Assembly: GCF_014698835.1 (NCBI RefSeq)
Contig: NZ_JACJTU010000032.1
Span: forward strand, 25,332 to 89,331
From: Nostoc paludosum FACHB-159
GTDB taxonomy: Bacteria > Cyanobacteriota > Cyanobacteriia > Cyanobacteriales > Nostocaceae
DNA: 64,000 nucleotides
Direction: 5' to 3'
Position 1 is the first letter of the stretch; every line of letters starts with the position of its first letter. Positions 16,598 to 26,408 of this stretch are shown here, piece by piece. The notes under the pieces were generated by a model, which was not told the DNA's origin, ran no database searches, and saw only the letters and a list, made by a program, of their open reading frames with translations. A program made the position numbers and the translations under genes.

Positions 16598-18799
16598 ATG
16601 AACTTTGACTTTTTACCAAAATTACCTTCTTCCAACTTAGACGATCGCGCTTTCGATGACTTAGTGGATGAATGTATAATGCGTATTCCCCGCTACTGTC
16701 CCGAATGGACAGACCACAATCTTAGCGACCCAGGAATTACGCTAATTGAGCTATTTGCTTGGTTAACTGACCAAATGTTGCTCAGATTTAACCAAGTACC
16801 CCGAAAAAATTATGTAGCGTTTCTAGAATTACTGGGCATTCGTCTCCAGCCTCCCGCCCCAGCATACACAGAATTAACTTTTTATTTAAGCGCTGAACTA
16901 CCCGAAGCTTATACTATTCCAGCAGGATTAGAAGCCTCAACTATTCAAACTGAAACCACAGAATCTATTACTTTTAGCACAGATTTGCCGCTAGTCATCG
17001 GCAAACCTCGGATACAGCACTTTTTAACTGCCCAAACCACCGAAGATATTCCCCAATCTCTACGAGAGAGAGTCACAAGTTCCTGGACTCGTCAATCTGA
17101 CGGTTACTGGACAGGTAACGAACAGGCAATTTTTGAAGAGGAACCCCAGCCTGGTAACTGTTTTTATTTAGTGATTAATTCTGACGATCCTTTAGATGCT
17201 AATGTCTTAGAAATTGTTTTCCAAGGAGCTGCGGCTACCCCCGCTGGCATTAACCCCAATCAACCACCCCGCAAATGGGAAGCTTGGGATGGAGAAAATT
17301 GGCAACCAGTTTTATTAAAAGAATCAGATGATAAAACTCGCGGTTTCAGTTTTTATGAAATGGCTCAACAAGGTGGAAACCCGGCTCAAGGTGGAGAGGT
17401 GCGTTTGCATCTCCCGCAAATTTGGCCTGTAGCTAACTTTACTTCTTACCGGGGTCGCTGGCTACGTTGTAGTTTTAACATCACAGAAACCAATCAATCA
17501 GGTTACAATCGTCCGCCACGAATTATTGGTTTAGCGGTACGGTCAATTGGCGGTACAGTCAGGGCCAGTCACAGTACGCTGATTCTCGATGAGCGCTTGG
17601 GAATTAGCGATGGTACACCCGGTCAGAGTTTCCAGTTACAAAGCTCGCCAATTTTAGACCGCAAAGAAAACGAGTATATTTTAGTCACCCCTGCCAATGG
17701 TTTGCCTCAAAGATGGACTGAGGTGAGAGATTTTGCTGATTCTGCGCCGCATCACTTTCATTACACCATTGATTCCCTTACAGGCGAAGTGCAATTTGGC
17801 CCGTTGATTCGGGAACCCAGCCAACTCAAACAGCAAACACAAGTGCGAAGCAAGATTCAACAACCACGGTTAGACGACACATCTGTGCAACTCAGTACTC
17901 TAGAAAACAGACAGTCTCAACATCAGTATGGGGCCATTCCTCCCCGTGGCGCAGAGATTAGAATAGTAGCATATCGCACAGGAGGCGGTAGAGAGGGCAA
18001 TGTACAAGCTGGCGCAATTCAGTTTTTAAAGTCTGCATATCCATACATTGACAGCGTAATCAACCTGATACCAGCAATGAATGGTGCGGACGCCGAGTCA
18101 CTAGAACAAGCTGTGATGAAAGCACCGCGCATTCTCCGCACCCGCGATCGCGCCGTTACCGCCGAAGATTTTGAAGTTTTAACCCAACAAGCAGGCAGAG
18201 GAGCGATCGCCCGCGTCCGATGTTTATCAGCAAATTCACGCAGACAAGCAGGTATAGTTAGTTTAGTGATAGTGCCATTTGCAAACACAGATGCGATCGC
18301 TCAAGGTGACGGCATGACACCAGAAGAATTTGGTCTGAGTCGCGCACTGCAAGACCAAATCTTGAGTTACTTAGACGAAAGGCGCTTATTAGGAGTACAA
18401 ATAGAACTCCAAGAACCAAATTACGTAGGTGTTTCCGTCCAAACAGAAATTGCCCTAGAACCCACCTACGACAACCCTTACGCCAGAGAAGAAATTCGCC
18501 GCAATTTAAGAGTAGTGCTGTATAAATATCTAAATCCATTAACCGGAGGACTCGACGGCCAAGGTTGGCCATTTGGGCGACCCGTTTATACATCAGATAT
18601 TGTCGCCTTACTGCAACAAACCCCAGGCGTGCGTCATTTAGGCCCCGTTTTACTCTTTCCCATCCGCAAACAAGGAGAAATTTGGAGACGACAATCATCA
18701 CCAGAACAATTAGTTGACCCAGGCCCAGAAGGTTTGATATGTTCTTGGGCTGATACAAATCTGCGTTCAAGTCACGACATCCAAATCATTAATCGGTAA
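16598..18799 (+). CDS. Baseplate J-like wedge protein (Afp11-like)
   Basis: 733 residues from ATG 16598. The N-terminus (CPEWTDHNLSDPGITLIELF, AWLTDQMLLRFNQVPRKNY) is the hallmark of the putative baseplate assembly protein family related to gp6/gpJ; the C-terminal half has the J core (APRILRTRDRAVTAEDFEVL, ARVRCLSANSRRQAGIVSL, DERRLLGVQIEL). It would form the hexagonal baseplate ring with gp25 and Afp12-like partners. Length fits the large eCIS members of the family. Downstream is a 200-bp repeat-containing spacer, then the gpI-like gene on the same strand. Confidence 0.95.
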   Translation: MNFDFLPKLPSSNLDDRAFDDLVDECIMRIPRYCPEWTDHNLSDPGITLIELFAWLTDQMLLRFNQVPRKNYVAFLELLGIRLQPPAPAYTELTFYLSAELPEAYTIPAGLEASTIQTETTESITFSTDLPLVIGKPRIQHFLTAQTTEDIPQSLRERVTSSWTRQSDGYWTGNEQAIFEEEPQPGNCFYLVINSDDPLDANVLEIVFQGAAATPAGINPNQPPRKWEAWDGENWQPVLLKESDDKTRGFSFYEMAQQGGNPAQGGEVRLHLPQIWPVANFTSYRGRWLRCSFNITETNQSGYNRPPRIIGLAVRSIGGTVRASHSTLILDERLGISDGTPGQSFQLQSSPILDRKENEYILVTPANGLPQRWTEVRDFADSAPHHFHYTIDSLTGEVQFGPLIREPSQLKQQTQVRSKIQQPRLDDTSVQLSTLENRQSQHQYGAIPPRGAEIRIVAYRTGGGREGNVQAGAIQFLKSAYPYIDSVINLIPAMNGADAESLEQAVMKAPRILRTRDRAVTAEDFEVLTQQAGRGAIARVRCLSANSRRQAGIVSLVIVPFANTDAIAQGDGMTPEEFGLSRALQDQILSYLDERRLLGVQIELQEPNYVGVSVQTEIALEPTYDNPYAREEIRRNLRVVLYKYLNPLTGGLDGQGWPFGRPVYTSDIVALLQQTPGVRHLGPVLLFPIRKQGEIWRRQSSPEQLVDPGPEGLICSWADTNLRSSHDIQIINR

Positions 18800-19004
18800 T
18801 TCGTAATTCGTAATTATTACCCCACGACTAAAGTCGGGGGCGCAGAAATTAGGAATTATATCTTTTATCTCCATCAATAAATGAGCCACTGCGTTCTTGG
18901 TGCTGTCCAAATGAAGCAAGTGGCGTAGGCTTGTACCATTAATTACGAATTACGAATTACGAATTACGAATTAGTAGTTATTTTCTCCCCACCTCCCCAA
19001 TCCT
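18796..19004 (+). repeat. Spacer with attacga/aattcgt repeat ladders
   Basis: Short ladders of aattcgt (18797-18815) and the complementary attacga type (about 18940-18972) bracket a 120-bp spacer; the same attacga ladder occurs at about 16530-16564. They could form a hairpin between the baseplate J and gpI-like genes. No gene seen. Confidence 0.8.
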
Positions 19005-20036
19005 ATGGTTCAAAGTCGCTTTAGTCCGGGTGTACGGATTCAATTAACCCCAATGCAAATTCCCGAAGCTTTACCTGTGGGAGGCTTAACCTTTGCCAAT
19101 GAGGAAAACGTGGATGCAGCAGGACGTAGTTTACTATTGCATCCTGGACACCCAAGTGAAATGGTTGTCCAAGTGCAAAACTTAGAAGCGCGTCCTTTGC
19201 GGGTAAACTTCAGCGTTGAGGGAAACTTTCCGAGTGAGTGGTGCCAAATTGGTACAGAAGGTAGTGAGATCCCACCTCGCGGACAAATGGATGCAGTCCT
19301 CTACTTTTCTATTCCTGAAACATTTTTTGAAGATCGGGAAGCCATAAAACCAGGAAAAAAAGATAAACTAACTCTTAATTTTCGTAGCCTAGTTACTCTA
19401 CACATCGACCAAGGCACAGACAACGAACAAATCCACAGAAGCGAATATTTCGATTTATACATCCGTCCCTACACAGCCTACATGGAATTCTTGCCAATTT
19501 TATATCGTGAAGTAGACTTTATTGGTCGCTTCATGAAAATATTTGAGCAAGCTTTTCAACCAATAATTGATAGTTATAACGTCATGTGGGCAAACCTCGA
19601 CCCCCTGACAGCACCGCAAGCACTACTACCCTTTATGGCTCATTGGGTTGCTTGGCAAGTCGATTCCGTCTGGGATCTCCAGCAACAGCGCCGTTTAATT
19701 CGTCGTGCAGTAGAACTTTATCGCTGGCGAGGAACTCGTAAAGGATTACGTCTTTACTTACATCTTTATACAGGCTTACCTCTAGACGAACATTTACCCA
19801 ATGAAGCAGATAAACATATTAGTATTACAGAACCTTTCGGCCCCAGTTTCATTATCGGAGACGCACAACTCGGAAGTGCAGTTTTAGCAGGTGGACAACC
19901 ATATCATTTTGTAGTTCGCTTGCGTTCTAACATTTCTAGCGGCATCATCAACGAACAACTAATTCAAAGAATAATTGAACAAGAAAAACCAGCTTTTTGC
20001 ACCTACGAACTAACCATCGAAAATCCTCCTAATTAA
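19005..20036 (+). CDS. Phage tail protein I-like baseplate component (Afp12-like)
   Basis: 343 residues from ATG 19005. The C-terminal half holds the domain typical of P2 gpI-related eCIS proteins: YMEFLPILYREVDFIGRFMK, DPLTAPQALLPFMAHWVAW, RRLIRRAVELYRWRGTRKGL, YLHLYTGLPL. The N-terminal part (residues 1-155) is a beta-rich domain with HPGHPSEMVVQVQNLEARPL, resembling an immunoglobulin-like fold. This type of protein completes the wedge with the J-like protein. Same strand and order as in known eCIS clusters. Confidence 0.9.
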   Translation: MVQSRFSPGVRIQLTPMQIPEALPVGGLTFANEENVDAAGRSLLLHPGHPSEMVVQVQNLEARPLRVNFSVEGNFPSEWCQIGTEGSEIPPRGQMDAVLYFSIPETFFEDREAIKPGKKDKLTLNFRSLVTLHIDQGTDNEQIHRSEYFDLYIRPYTAYMEFLPILYREVDFIGRFMKIFEQAFQPIIDSYNVMWANLDPLTAPQALLPFMAHWVAWQVDSVWDLQQQRRLIRRAVELYRWRGTRKGLRLYLHLYTGLPLDEHLPNEADKHISITEPFGPSFIIGDAQLGSAVLAGGQPYHFVVRLRSNISSGIINEQLIQRIIEQEKPAFCTYELTIENPPN

Positions 20037-20115
20037 AAACTATAAAAACTCAATATTCTCTTTGCGCCTTTGCGCCTTTGCGTGAGCTTTTCTTAATTTT
20101 GAATTTTGAATTATT

Positions 20116-21315
20116 ATGTCCCACCCCTTCCCCCCCCCACCAATAAAATCCTTTGAACGCCTGCAAGCCACAGACGGATTACTAATCAATGCCGAACGCT
20201 GGCGAGCAGCCCACGATTATCATCGTCTGCGGCAAAATGCCCAATATCAAAGTTTAAATCAACCAGGAATTGTCTGCGGTTTAGGTGTGCGACATATTCC
20301 TGCACCAAGCCAAGTAGAAGCTAGATATCGAGATGGACGTTGGGTACAAATTCAACCCGGTATCGCCATTGATTTAGCAGGTAATTTAATTGTTGTACCC
20401 ACCTCCTATGACTTTCCCATTGATATAGAAGTAGCAACATCAGAACCAATCATGGTCTACTTAGTAGTCAGCTATGTAGACCCTGACGAATTGCGACGCG
20501 CACAGCAAAGAGATATTGTTCAAGAAACGTATCGAATTGACCAAAGAAACTCGACGCCAATCAGTTCAGAAATCGAAATATGTCGCATCCTCCTCCAACC
20601 AGGACATACTGACATTACCCAACCTGCGGATGCCTTTTTCCCTGGATATAACAACATTGATTTGCGTTATCGCCGCCAAGCACAAATGCGTCCCCAAGCA
20701 CTTGTAGCGATGGCACAGGCGAATCATAGCGATCCAGAATGTGCGCGTAATTTTTTCAGCCTTTCATACTTGTTACAAGCAGTAGAACCCTTATATCCCA
20801 ATTTGCGAGGAGCTGACGAAACAGGACAGGTTTCTTTATCAGAAAATATTCAAGATTATGACCTACTTTATCTCACTGGCGGACAAGCCATATCTTTAAA
20901 TAGTCTCGAATTTGAATCCCTCAAAAATTACTTAAATTTAGGTGGCGTACTTCTAGTTGATGCACCAACAAATGCTAGCGCTTTGATTGAAAGTACTCAA
21001 GCATTAGCACAACAATTAGAGAGTCCTTTAAGACCTTTAGAAGAATTGCAACGTAGTCATCCTTTAAGAACAAAACCTTTTTTATTTGCTGCGCTGCCAT
21101 TGGTTAATCAACAGCAGATTAAACTCTTAATGGGCGGAGGAATTATTTTAGTAATTGGTGATTTAGCAACTGCTTGGGGATTGGATAGAGATTTGAGTTT
21201 ACCCCGATTAACCATTCGTACAGCTCAAGAACTGGGAATTAATATTCTTCACTATGCTTGGAAGCGACGACAGTTAATTGGCTTACAACAAGAAGATAAT
21301 TCCGGTCAGTGGTAA
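20116..21315 (+). CDS. DUF4159-containing eCIS baseplate-associated protein
   Basis: 399 residues from ATG 20116. The N-terminal part (GLLINAERWRAAHDYHRLRQ, QPGIVCGLGV, IQPGIAIDLAGNLIVVP) is a module often seen in cyanobacterial contractile-injection loci. From about 245 on, YDLLYLTGGQAISLNSLE, LKNYLNLGGVLLVDAP and GGGIILVIGDLATAWG match a DUF4159-like Rossmann-type fold. Its job is unknown; position right after the baseplate genes suggests a baseplate accessory or the membrane/target adaptor found in cyanobacterial systems. It is the last gene of the left arm; the next genes are convergent and metabolic. Confidence 0.75.
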   Translation: MSHPFPPPPIKSFERLQATDGLLINAERWRAAHDYHRLRQNAQYQSLNQPGIVCGLGVRHIPAPSQVEARYRDGRWVQIQPGIAIDLAGNLIVVPTSYDFPIDIEVATSEPIMVYLVVSYVDPDELRRAQQRDIVQETYRIDQRNSTPISSEIEICRILLQPGHTDITQPADAFFPGYNNIDLRYRRQAQMRPQALVAMAQANHSDPECARNFFSLSYLLQAVEPLYPNLRGADETGQVSLSENIQDYDLLYLTGGQAISLNSLEFESLKNYLNLGGVLLVDAPTNASALIESTQALAQQLESPLRPLEELQRSHPLRTKPFLFAALPLVNQQQIKLLMGGGIILVIGDLATAWGLDRDLSLPRLTIRTAQELGINILHYAWKRRQLIGLQQEDNSGQW

Positions 21316-21393
21316 ATATTTTTAACGAACCGCAAAGGACGCAAAGAACGCAAAGGAAGAGATAGGTAATCTTATGGCGGGAAGGGAGTAATA

Positions 21394-22266
21394 TTAAACC
21401 TTTACCTGTTTTATATCTGCATTGGTTGGTTGGTCTATTTCTATAAACCTTGGCCCAATAATGAGAACTGTAATCATCATTAATATACTCGTCACCATAA
21501 TGATGCTCACCACGCTGGGATCTTCAAAATTGCTTGTACCCACTAATAATGCTGCGGCAAAATTGCGTTGAGCCGTTCCGACTCCTAACACTCTTTGGGT
21601 ATCAACACCAGGGCCGCCTAAAAGATAACCTACGGTAAAAGAGAAGAGAATAAATACAGCACAAACAAAGATTGCACCTGTTTTTAATAAGGCAATGATA
21701 TCGTTAGTATGAACTACCAATCTAACTACTAGACCTAAAAGTAATCCAGCATTAGATAATTTGAATAAAATCGGTTGAAGATTTGCAGCGATCGCTCCAA
21801 ATTTGGCTTTAATAAATAGCCCAATTATCAATGGGCTAACCATCATTAATAACAACGGTTTTGCAATCTCCCAAGAGTTGATTTGCACCCCTTCTACCAC
21901 TAACGGCAATACAATCGGCATATAAACGATTGTGCCCAACATCAGCAACATCATTAACCCCACAGAAAAAGCAATATTGCCCTTGACTATATGAGCAAGT
22001 TTTGGTAAAGCTGGCGGCCCTGATGCCACTGCCATAATTAGTAAACCATCTCTAAGGGGTTCACTTAGATGTACTACTTGCAGCAGCAGATAGACAAAAA
22101 GCGGTACTAGTACAAAATTTGTCAGCAGAGACAAGATAACGAGGCGGCGGTTACGCAGTGGTTCCCAAATCTCTTGTACGGTTAGGCGTAAACCCGCACC
22201 CAACATAGTGAAAACAATGAATGTGAGAAGCGCTAATTTGTCGATTACTGGCAAAATTTCATTCAT
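21394..22266 (-). CDS. Bile acid:sodium symporter (BASS) family transporter
   Basis: 290 residues, almost wholly hydrophobic with about nine membrane helices. It has the BASS signatures PPALPKLAHIVKGN in the first half and GVGTAQRNFAAALLVG in the second, the latter a crossover-helix motif. Members move organic anions with sodium; the substrate cannot be read from sequence. It lies on the minus strand downstream of the sulfatase gene, separated by a 190-bp repeat-rich spacer, so co-transcription is uncertain. Confidence 0.85.
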   Translation of the reverse strand: MNEILPVIDKLALLTFIVFTMLGAGLRLTVQEIWEPLRNRRLVILSLLTNFVLVPLFVYLLLQVVHLSEPLRDGLLIMAVASGPPALPKLAHIVKGNIAFSVGLMMLLMLGTIVYMPIVLPLVVEGVQINSWEIAKPLLLMMVSPLIIGLFIKAKFGAIAANLQPILFKLSNAGLLLGLVVRLVVHTNDIIALLKTGAIFVCAVFILFSFTVGYLLGGPGVDTQRVLGVGTAQRNFAAALLVGTSNFEDPSVVSIIMVTSILMMITVLIIGPRFIEIDQPTNADIKQVKV

Positions 22267-22286
22267 GATTTTAATAGGAATGGGGC

Positions 22287-22458
22287 ATTGGGCATGGGGA
22301 CTGGGGACTGGGGACTGGGGATTGGGGATTGGGGATTAAGGATTGGGGGGCATTAGGAGTGTGTCCGGGGTGGGAAGAGTGGAAAGGGTGAAAAGCTTTT
22401 TTATAATCTCCCCACACTCCCCTGTTCCCAGTCCCCAGTCCCTAATCCCCAGTCCCCA
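22287..22458. repeat. Complementary ggggact / agtcccc tandem repeats (hairpin-forming)
   Basis: A ladder of ggggact/ggggatt heptamers at about 22288-22335 faces cagtccccagtccc at about 22420-22458, giving a long imperfect stem in the transcript between the sulfatase and transporter genes. Likely a transcription or mRNA-stability boundary. Confidence 0.85.
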
Positions 22459-24798
22459 TTACTTCAACTCAAGGCTGACTTGCTGTAAGTTGCCGGTGAA
22501 GGCGAAGGGTACTTGGTAGGTGTCAACGACCGGAGTACCTGTGTCTCTACCCACATCAAAGGTTTCATCTAGGGCTAAACGATAAGCAATGGTTTTTTCG
22601 ATTCGACCTTCGGCTACCTGCTGTTGGTTGATGAATAATTTGCCGGTTCCGCCTGCACCTACGCTGCCACCGTCATAATCAAAGTCGAACCGTAATGTTG
22701 ATTTCCCCGCAGGCAGTTTTTCGGGGGATTGAATGATGTAGCGCACGGCATTGGCATAGTTGTAGATATAAGTGGGTTTGCCATCTTCAAGGAAAAAGCT
22801 CCAACCGGCAAAACGTCCGCCTTGGGTTAAGAGGATACCTTCTGCCCCAGTTTCAGGAATTTCTACGTTAGCTGTGATGCTGAAGGATCTGTTTTTCAGG
22901 TTTGGGGCGCTACCTTCTGGGATGCCAAATACACCAGGATAATAAGTAAAGTTTGTGCGCCCGGCGGTGACGCTGGGGCGAATTTTGACATCAAATCGGT
23001 CTATAACGCGATCGTCTAATGGTAAGACTTGGTGGTTACGGGCTTCTTTGAAAAATAGCTTTTGTAGTTTTTCTAGCTTGTCTGGATTTTCTTGAGCCAA
23101 GTTATTCGCTTCGCTGAAATCTTCTGCAATGTTGTACAGTTCCCACGCATCTGTATCAAAGTCACCTTTTACAGTACGTTCCCAAGGCAAGCGACCATGA
23201 CGAGCTGCTGCTACCCAGCCGCGATCGTAAATGGCTCGGTTGCCCAACATCTCGAAGTACTGGGTTTCACGGGTGGAGGGAGCATCAGGGTTATCGAAGC
23301 TATAAACTAGGCTAGTACCTTCGATTTGTTGTTGCTTGACCCCATTCACTTCTTTAGGGGCAGTAATTCCAGTTACTTCTAAAATGGTGGGTGCAATATC
23401 AATTACGTGATGGAATTGGCTGCGGATTCCACCTCGGTCTTTAATGCCTTCACCCCAAGAAATTACCAAGGGGTTGCGAGTTCCACCAAAGTGAGAGGCG
23501 ATTTGCTTTGTCCATTGGAAGGGAGTGTTAACTGCCCATGCCCAAGCCGCTGGAAAATGGTTGAATGTCTTGGGACTGCCCAAGTCATCATAGGAAGCAA
23601 GCAGTTGTGGGAAATTTTCGGGTACACCGTTGAAGAATTTCAACTCGTTGACGGTACCTGTTAAACCGCCTTCTGCACTGGCACCGTTATCTCCCACAAC
23701 GTAGATGACTAGGGTGTTGTCTAGTTCGCCGAGTTGGGCAACTGCATCAATTAACCGCCCAATTTCATAATCTGTGTGGGCGAGAAATCCGGCAAATACT
23801 TCTGCCATGTGGGCAGAGAGTTTCTTTTGCTCTACCGAAAGGGAATCCCAAGCTGGTAGTTCTTGGGGGCGGGGTGTGAGTTGGGCATTGGCAGGAATCA
23901 CACCCAGTTGTTTTTGACGGGCAAAGATTTCTTCGCGCAATTTATCCCACCCTTGGTCAAATTTACCTTTGTACTTGTCAATCCAAGCTTTGGGGGCGTG
24001 GTGGGGTGCATGGGTGGCTCCGGTGGCGAGATAGGTGAAAAAGGGTTTGTCAGGAGCGATGGATTGTTGGTTGCGAATCCAGGCGATCGCATGGTCTACT
24101 AAGTCGGGTGTCAGGTGGTAATCGGGGTTATTGGCTGGTTTCTCAACTCGTTTAGTATTTTCTACCAACGCCGGACTCCACTGGTTAGTATCGCCACCCA
24201 AGAAACCGTAAAAGTACTCAAATCCTAATCCTGTAGGCCAGCGATCGAAGGGCCCGGCAGCACTGGTTTCATAGTCTGGTGTGTTGTGCCATTTACCGAA
24301 AGCAGCAGTATTATACCCATTTTGCCGCAGCACTTCGGCAACGGTGGCAGCACTCTTGGGCAAAATTGTTGTGTAGCCAGGATAACCTGTAGCTAATTCC
24401 TCAACGACTCCTGTATTCACTGAATGGTGATTGCGTCCTGTTAATAGTGCTGCCCTGGTAGGCGAGCAAAGGGCTGTGGTGTGGAATTGGTTGTAACGCA
24501 ATCCTGTTTCGGCTAGGCGAGTCAAGTGAGGAGTTTCCACCGGGCCGCCAAAGGTACTGGCTTGTCCGAAGCCAACATCATCTAGTATCACTAGCAGAAC
24601 GTTGGGGGCTTTAGCTGGGGCGGTTATTGGTTGGGGAAAATCTGGTTTTGAGTCTTTGTAGGTGATGCCAATTTTGCCCTTGAATTCTGGTTGGGGAATG
24701 GGTAAAACTTTCGATGTGGCTGCAAGGGCAGGGCTAGTAACCGTCAGTATGGTAATAACCAGAGATACAATGAGCGATCGCCAAAGTAAATGCAACAT
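22459..24798 (-). CDS. Exported arylsulfatase (type I, Cys-type formylglycine)
   Basis: 779 residues with an N-terminal signal peptide (hydrophobic residues 8-25, ALA cleavage). The catalytic core begins APNVLLVILDDVGFG with metal-binding Asp pair at about 73-74, then CSPTRAALLTGR: Cys111 is the residue converted to formylglycine in the C-x-P-x-R motif. Further sulfatase features include GKWH, THAPHHAP and GDNGASAEGG. The C-terminal 150 residues form a beta-sandwich. The enzyme hydrolyses sulfate esters outside the cytoplasmic membrane. The gene starts 3 bp after the stop of a formylglycine-generating enzyme gene, so the pair is an operon with enzyme and activator. Confidence 0.93.
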   Translation of the reverse strand: MLHLLWRSLIVSLVITILTVTSPALAATSKVLPIPQPEFKGKIGITYKDSKPDFPQPITAPAKAPNVLLVILDDVGFGQASTFGGPVETPHLTRLAETGLRYNQFHTTALCSPTRAALLTGRNHHSVNTGVVEELATGYPGYTTILPKSAATVAEVLRQNGYNTAAFGKWHNTPDYETSAAGPFDRWPTGLGFEYFYGFLGGDTNQWSPALVENTKRVEKPANNPDYHLTPDLVDHAIAWIRNQQSIAPDKPFFTYLATGATHAPHHAPKAWIDKYKGKFDQGWDKLREEIFARQKQLGVIPANAQLTPRPQELPAWDSLSVEQKKLSAHMAEVFAGFLAHTDYEIGRLIDAVAQLGELDNTLVIYVVGDNGASAEGGLTGTVNELKFFNGVPENFPQLLASYDDLGSPKTFNHFPAAWAWAVNTPFQWTKQIASHFGGTRNPLVISWGEGIKDRGGIRSQFHHVIDIAPTILEVTGITAPKEVNGVKQQQIEGTSLVYSFDNPDAPSTRETQYFEMLGNRAIYDRGWVAAARHGRLPWERTVKGDFDTDAWELYNIAEDFSEANNLAQENPDKLEKLQKLFFKEARNHQVLPLDDRVIDRFDVKIRPSVTAGRTNFTYYPGVFGIPEGSAPNLKNRSFSITANVEIPETGAEGILLTQGGRFAGWSFFLEDGKPTYIYNYANAVRYIIQSPEKLPAGKSTLRFDFDYDGGSVGAGGTGKLFINQQQVAEGRIEKTIAYRLALDETFDVGRDTGTPVVDTYQVPFAFTGNLQQVSLELK

Positions 24799-24801
24799 AA
24801 A

Positions 24802-25815
24802 CTAATTGGTAATTGGTTGGACTTGATTCAAGCTCTTAACTAAGCGAAATCCGATATGGCCAGTTCCAGTGTCGGGGGCTTGAGATTCTCGCGCAGCAGG
24901 GCGGAAGCGGCTGCAATAGTTAGTAGCACAGAGGTAAGAGCCTCCTTTGATGGTGTGTAGGATGTTTTCTGTGGGTTTGTTAGGGTCAAAGCTGAGTTCT
25001 GGCCCTCTGGGATCGACACTATGGTTTTTGTGGTCATGCCCTACCCCAAACAAATCTGAAGTCAATTCCCAGACATTACCTGCCATGTCGTAAAGACCAT
25101 AACCGTTGGGTGGAAAGGAACCAACGGGGGCGATACCTACGTAACCATCGCTTTTAGTGTTGAAAAAGGGAAAAATTCCTTGCCAGGTGTTGGCTTTTTT
25201 TTCAGAGTAGCGATCGCCCCATGTATAAGTTGCCCCGTCTAACCCACCACGGGCGGCGTATTCCCACTGGGCTTCGCTGGGTAACGATTTTCCTGCCCAT
25301 CGGGCGTAGGCTACGGCATCTTCATAGGCAATATGAACAACTGGGTAGTTTTCTTTACCAGCGATCGCACTTTCTGGGCCGAAGGGATGTTGCCAATTCG
25401 CCCCAGTCTTCCAATGCCACCAACTCAGTTGCTTCGCTCCTGGTTTTGCCATCTCAAACACCAAGGAACCCGGTAATCTCTGCTCGTCTGGTAAGTTGGA
25501 AAACTGTTCTTTGGATAAAGGGCGCTCTGCAACTGTTACATATCCTGTTGCTTTGACAAATACCGTAAATTGTGCATTCGTAACTTCATATTTATCGATA
25601 CAAAAGGAACTAACTGTGACATCAAAAGCCGATCGCTCTTCTAAAAAACCAGAATTATCTGACCCCATTGTGAATGTCCCTGCTGGAATCATTACCATTC
25701 CTTGGGGACAGGGATTTACACTAGCAGCAAAGGCAGGAGGAATGATGAATAAAAGTGCGATCGCCACTGCCGTAGCGAACAATAATCTTAAAAAACTTTT
25801 TCCTGACTTCGACAT
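24802..25815 (-). CDS. Formylglycine-generating enzyme (sulfatase-activating), apparently exported
   Basis: 337 residues from ATG 25815 (MSKSGKSFLR), which gives a signal peptide (hydrophobic residues 10-28, AFA cleavage); an upstream in-frame start at 25878 would hide it. FGE/SUMF1 motifs are PCPQGMVMIPAGTFTMGS, FCIDKYEVTNAQF, LPSEAQWEYAARGG, GLYDMAGNVWEL and GGSYLCATNYCSRFRPAAR, where Cys296 and Cys301 match the copper-binding catalytic cysteine pair of true aerobic FGE. It should oxidise Cys111 of the sulfatase encoded 3 bp downstream. A signal peptide on a bacterial FGE is unusual, since most are cytoplasmic, and implies periplasmic activation. Confidence 0.9.
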   Translation of the reverse strand: MSKSGKSFLRLLFATAVAIALLFIIPPAFAASVNPCPQGMVMIPAGTFTMGSDNSGFLEERSAFDVTVSSFCIDKYEVTNAQFTVFVKATGYVTVAERPLSKEQFSNLPDEQRLPGSLVFEMAKPGAKQLSWWHWKTGANWQHPFGPESAIAGKENYPVVHIAYEDAVAYARWAGKSLPSEAQWEYAARGGLDGATYTWGDRYSEKKANTWQGIFPFFNTKSDGYVGIAPVGSFPPNGYGLYDMAGNVWELTSDLFGVGHDHKNHSVDPRGPELSFDPNKPTENILHTIKGGSYLCATNYCSRFRPAARESQAPDTGTGHIGFRLVKSLNQVQPITN

Positions 25816-26250
25816 GTTAAAAAATACCCCCTTGGTCGGGCGATGCCTGGCTTGGGCTATGATTTTCATCAACAACATGCAAAATTAATACAAGCTTTTA
25901 AACCACTTGCATCAGGTGGTATTTACTGTCAATCAAACACATAAAAATTAAAAATAACTTCTGCTCAAATATTTACTATCTATTGATTCAAAACCAAAAA
26001 ATATTGACCTTTAATAACAATAATTTATAGATAACAATCAAGTGAAAAATTTAGATATTTTCCACCACTAAGACTCTGATTCATACGCAATTTTGGCTTT
26101 ATCAAGCTAAAATACTGTAAATCGGTAGACATAACGTATTTAAAACAATATTGATAAACTACCTCTTAGACAAAAATAAGTCAAGAACTTTGTTAAACGT
26201 CATAAGATAGCCCTCAAAACTCAAGAAGTTTTGAGGGCTAATTAACAAGC
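25816..26250. other. AT-rich spacer with a perfect 13-bp inverted repeat
   Basis: No gene seen. The stretch is AT-rich. A perfect stem agccctcaaaact (26209-26221) / agttttgagggct (26227-26239) with a 5-base loop could be a terminator, but neither side has a clear T-run. The upstream part carries the FGE/sulfatase promoter. Confidence 0.7.
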
Positions 26251-26400
26251 TATAGGACTAGTATTTGATTTTTGAAAAAAGTCAGTACCCGTTGACCTGC
26301 CTTTTTTACTATTGCCTATTGCCTATTACCTGCTTATCGTGCTTGCGCTACGCTTGGCGCACCACGCAAGTTATTTCAGGAATCAAATCGGATTGCTATA
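26251..26400. mobile_element. MITE-like element, copy 1
   Basis: A 150-bp non-coding segment bounded by imperfect 20-bp terminal inverted repeats (left starting tataggacta, right ending gattgctata; 15 of 20 paired). The right 24 bases and left 25 bases are almost the same as a second copy at 34002-34121, while the middles differ and carry local heptamer repeats. It ends 8 bp before the stop of the third DUF4157 gene. Confidence 0.75.
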
Positions 26401-26408
26401 GAAGAATA

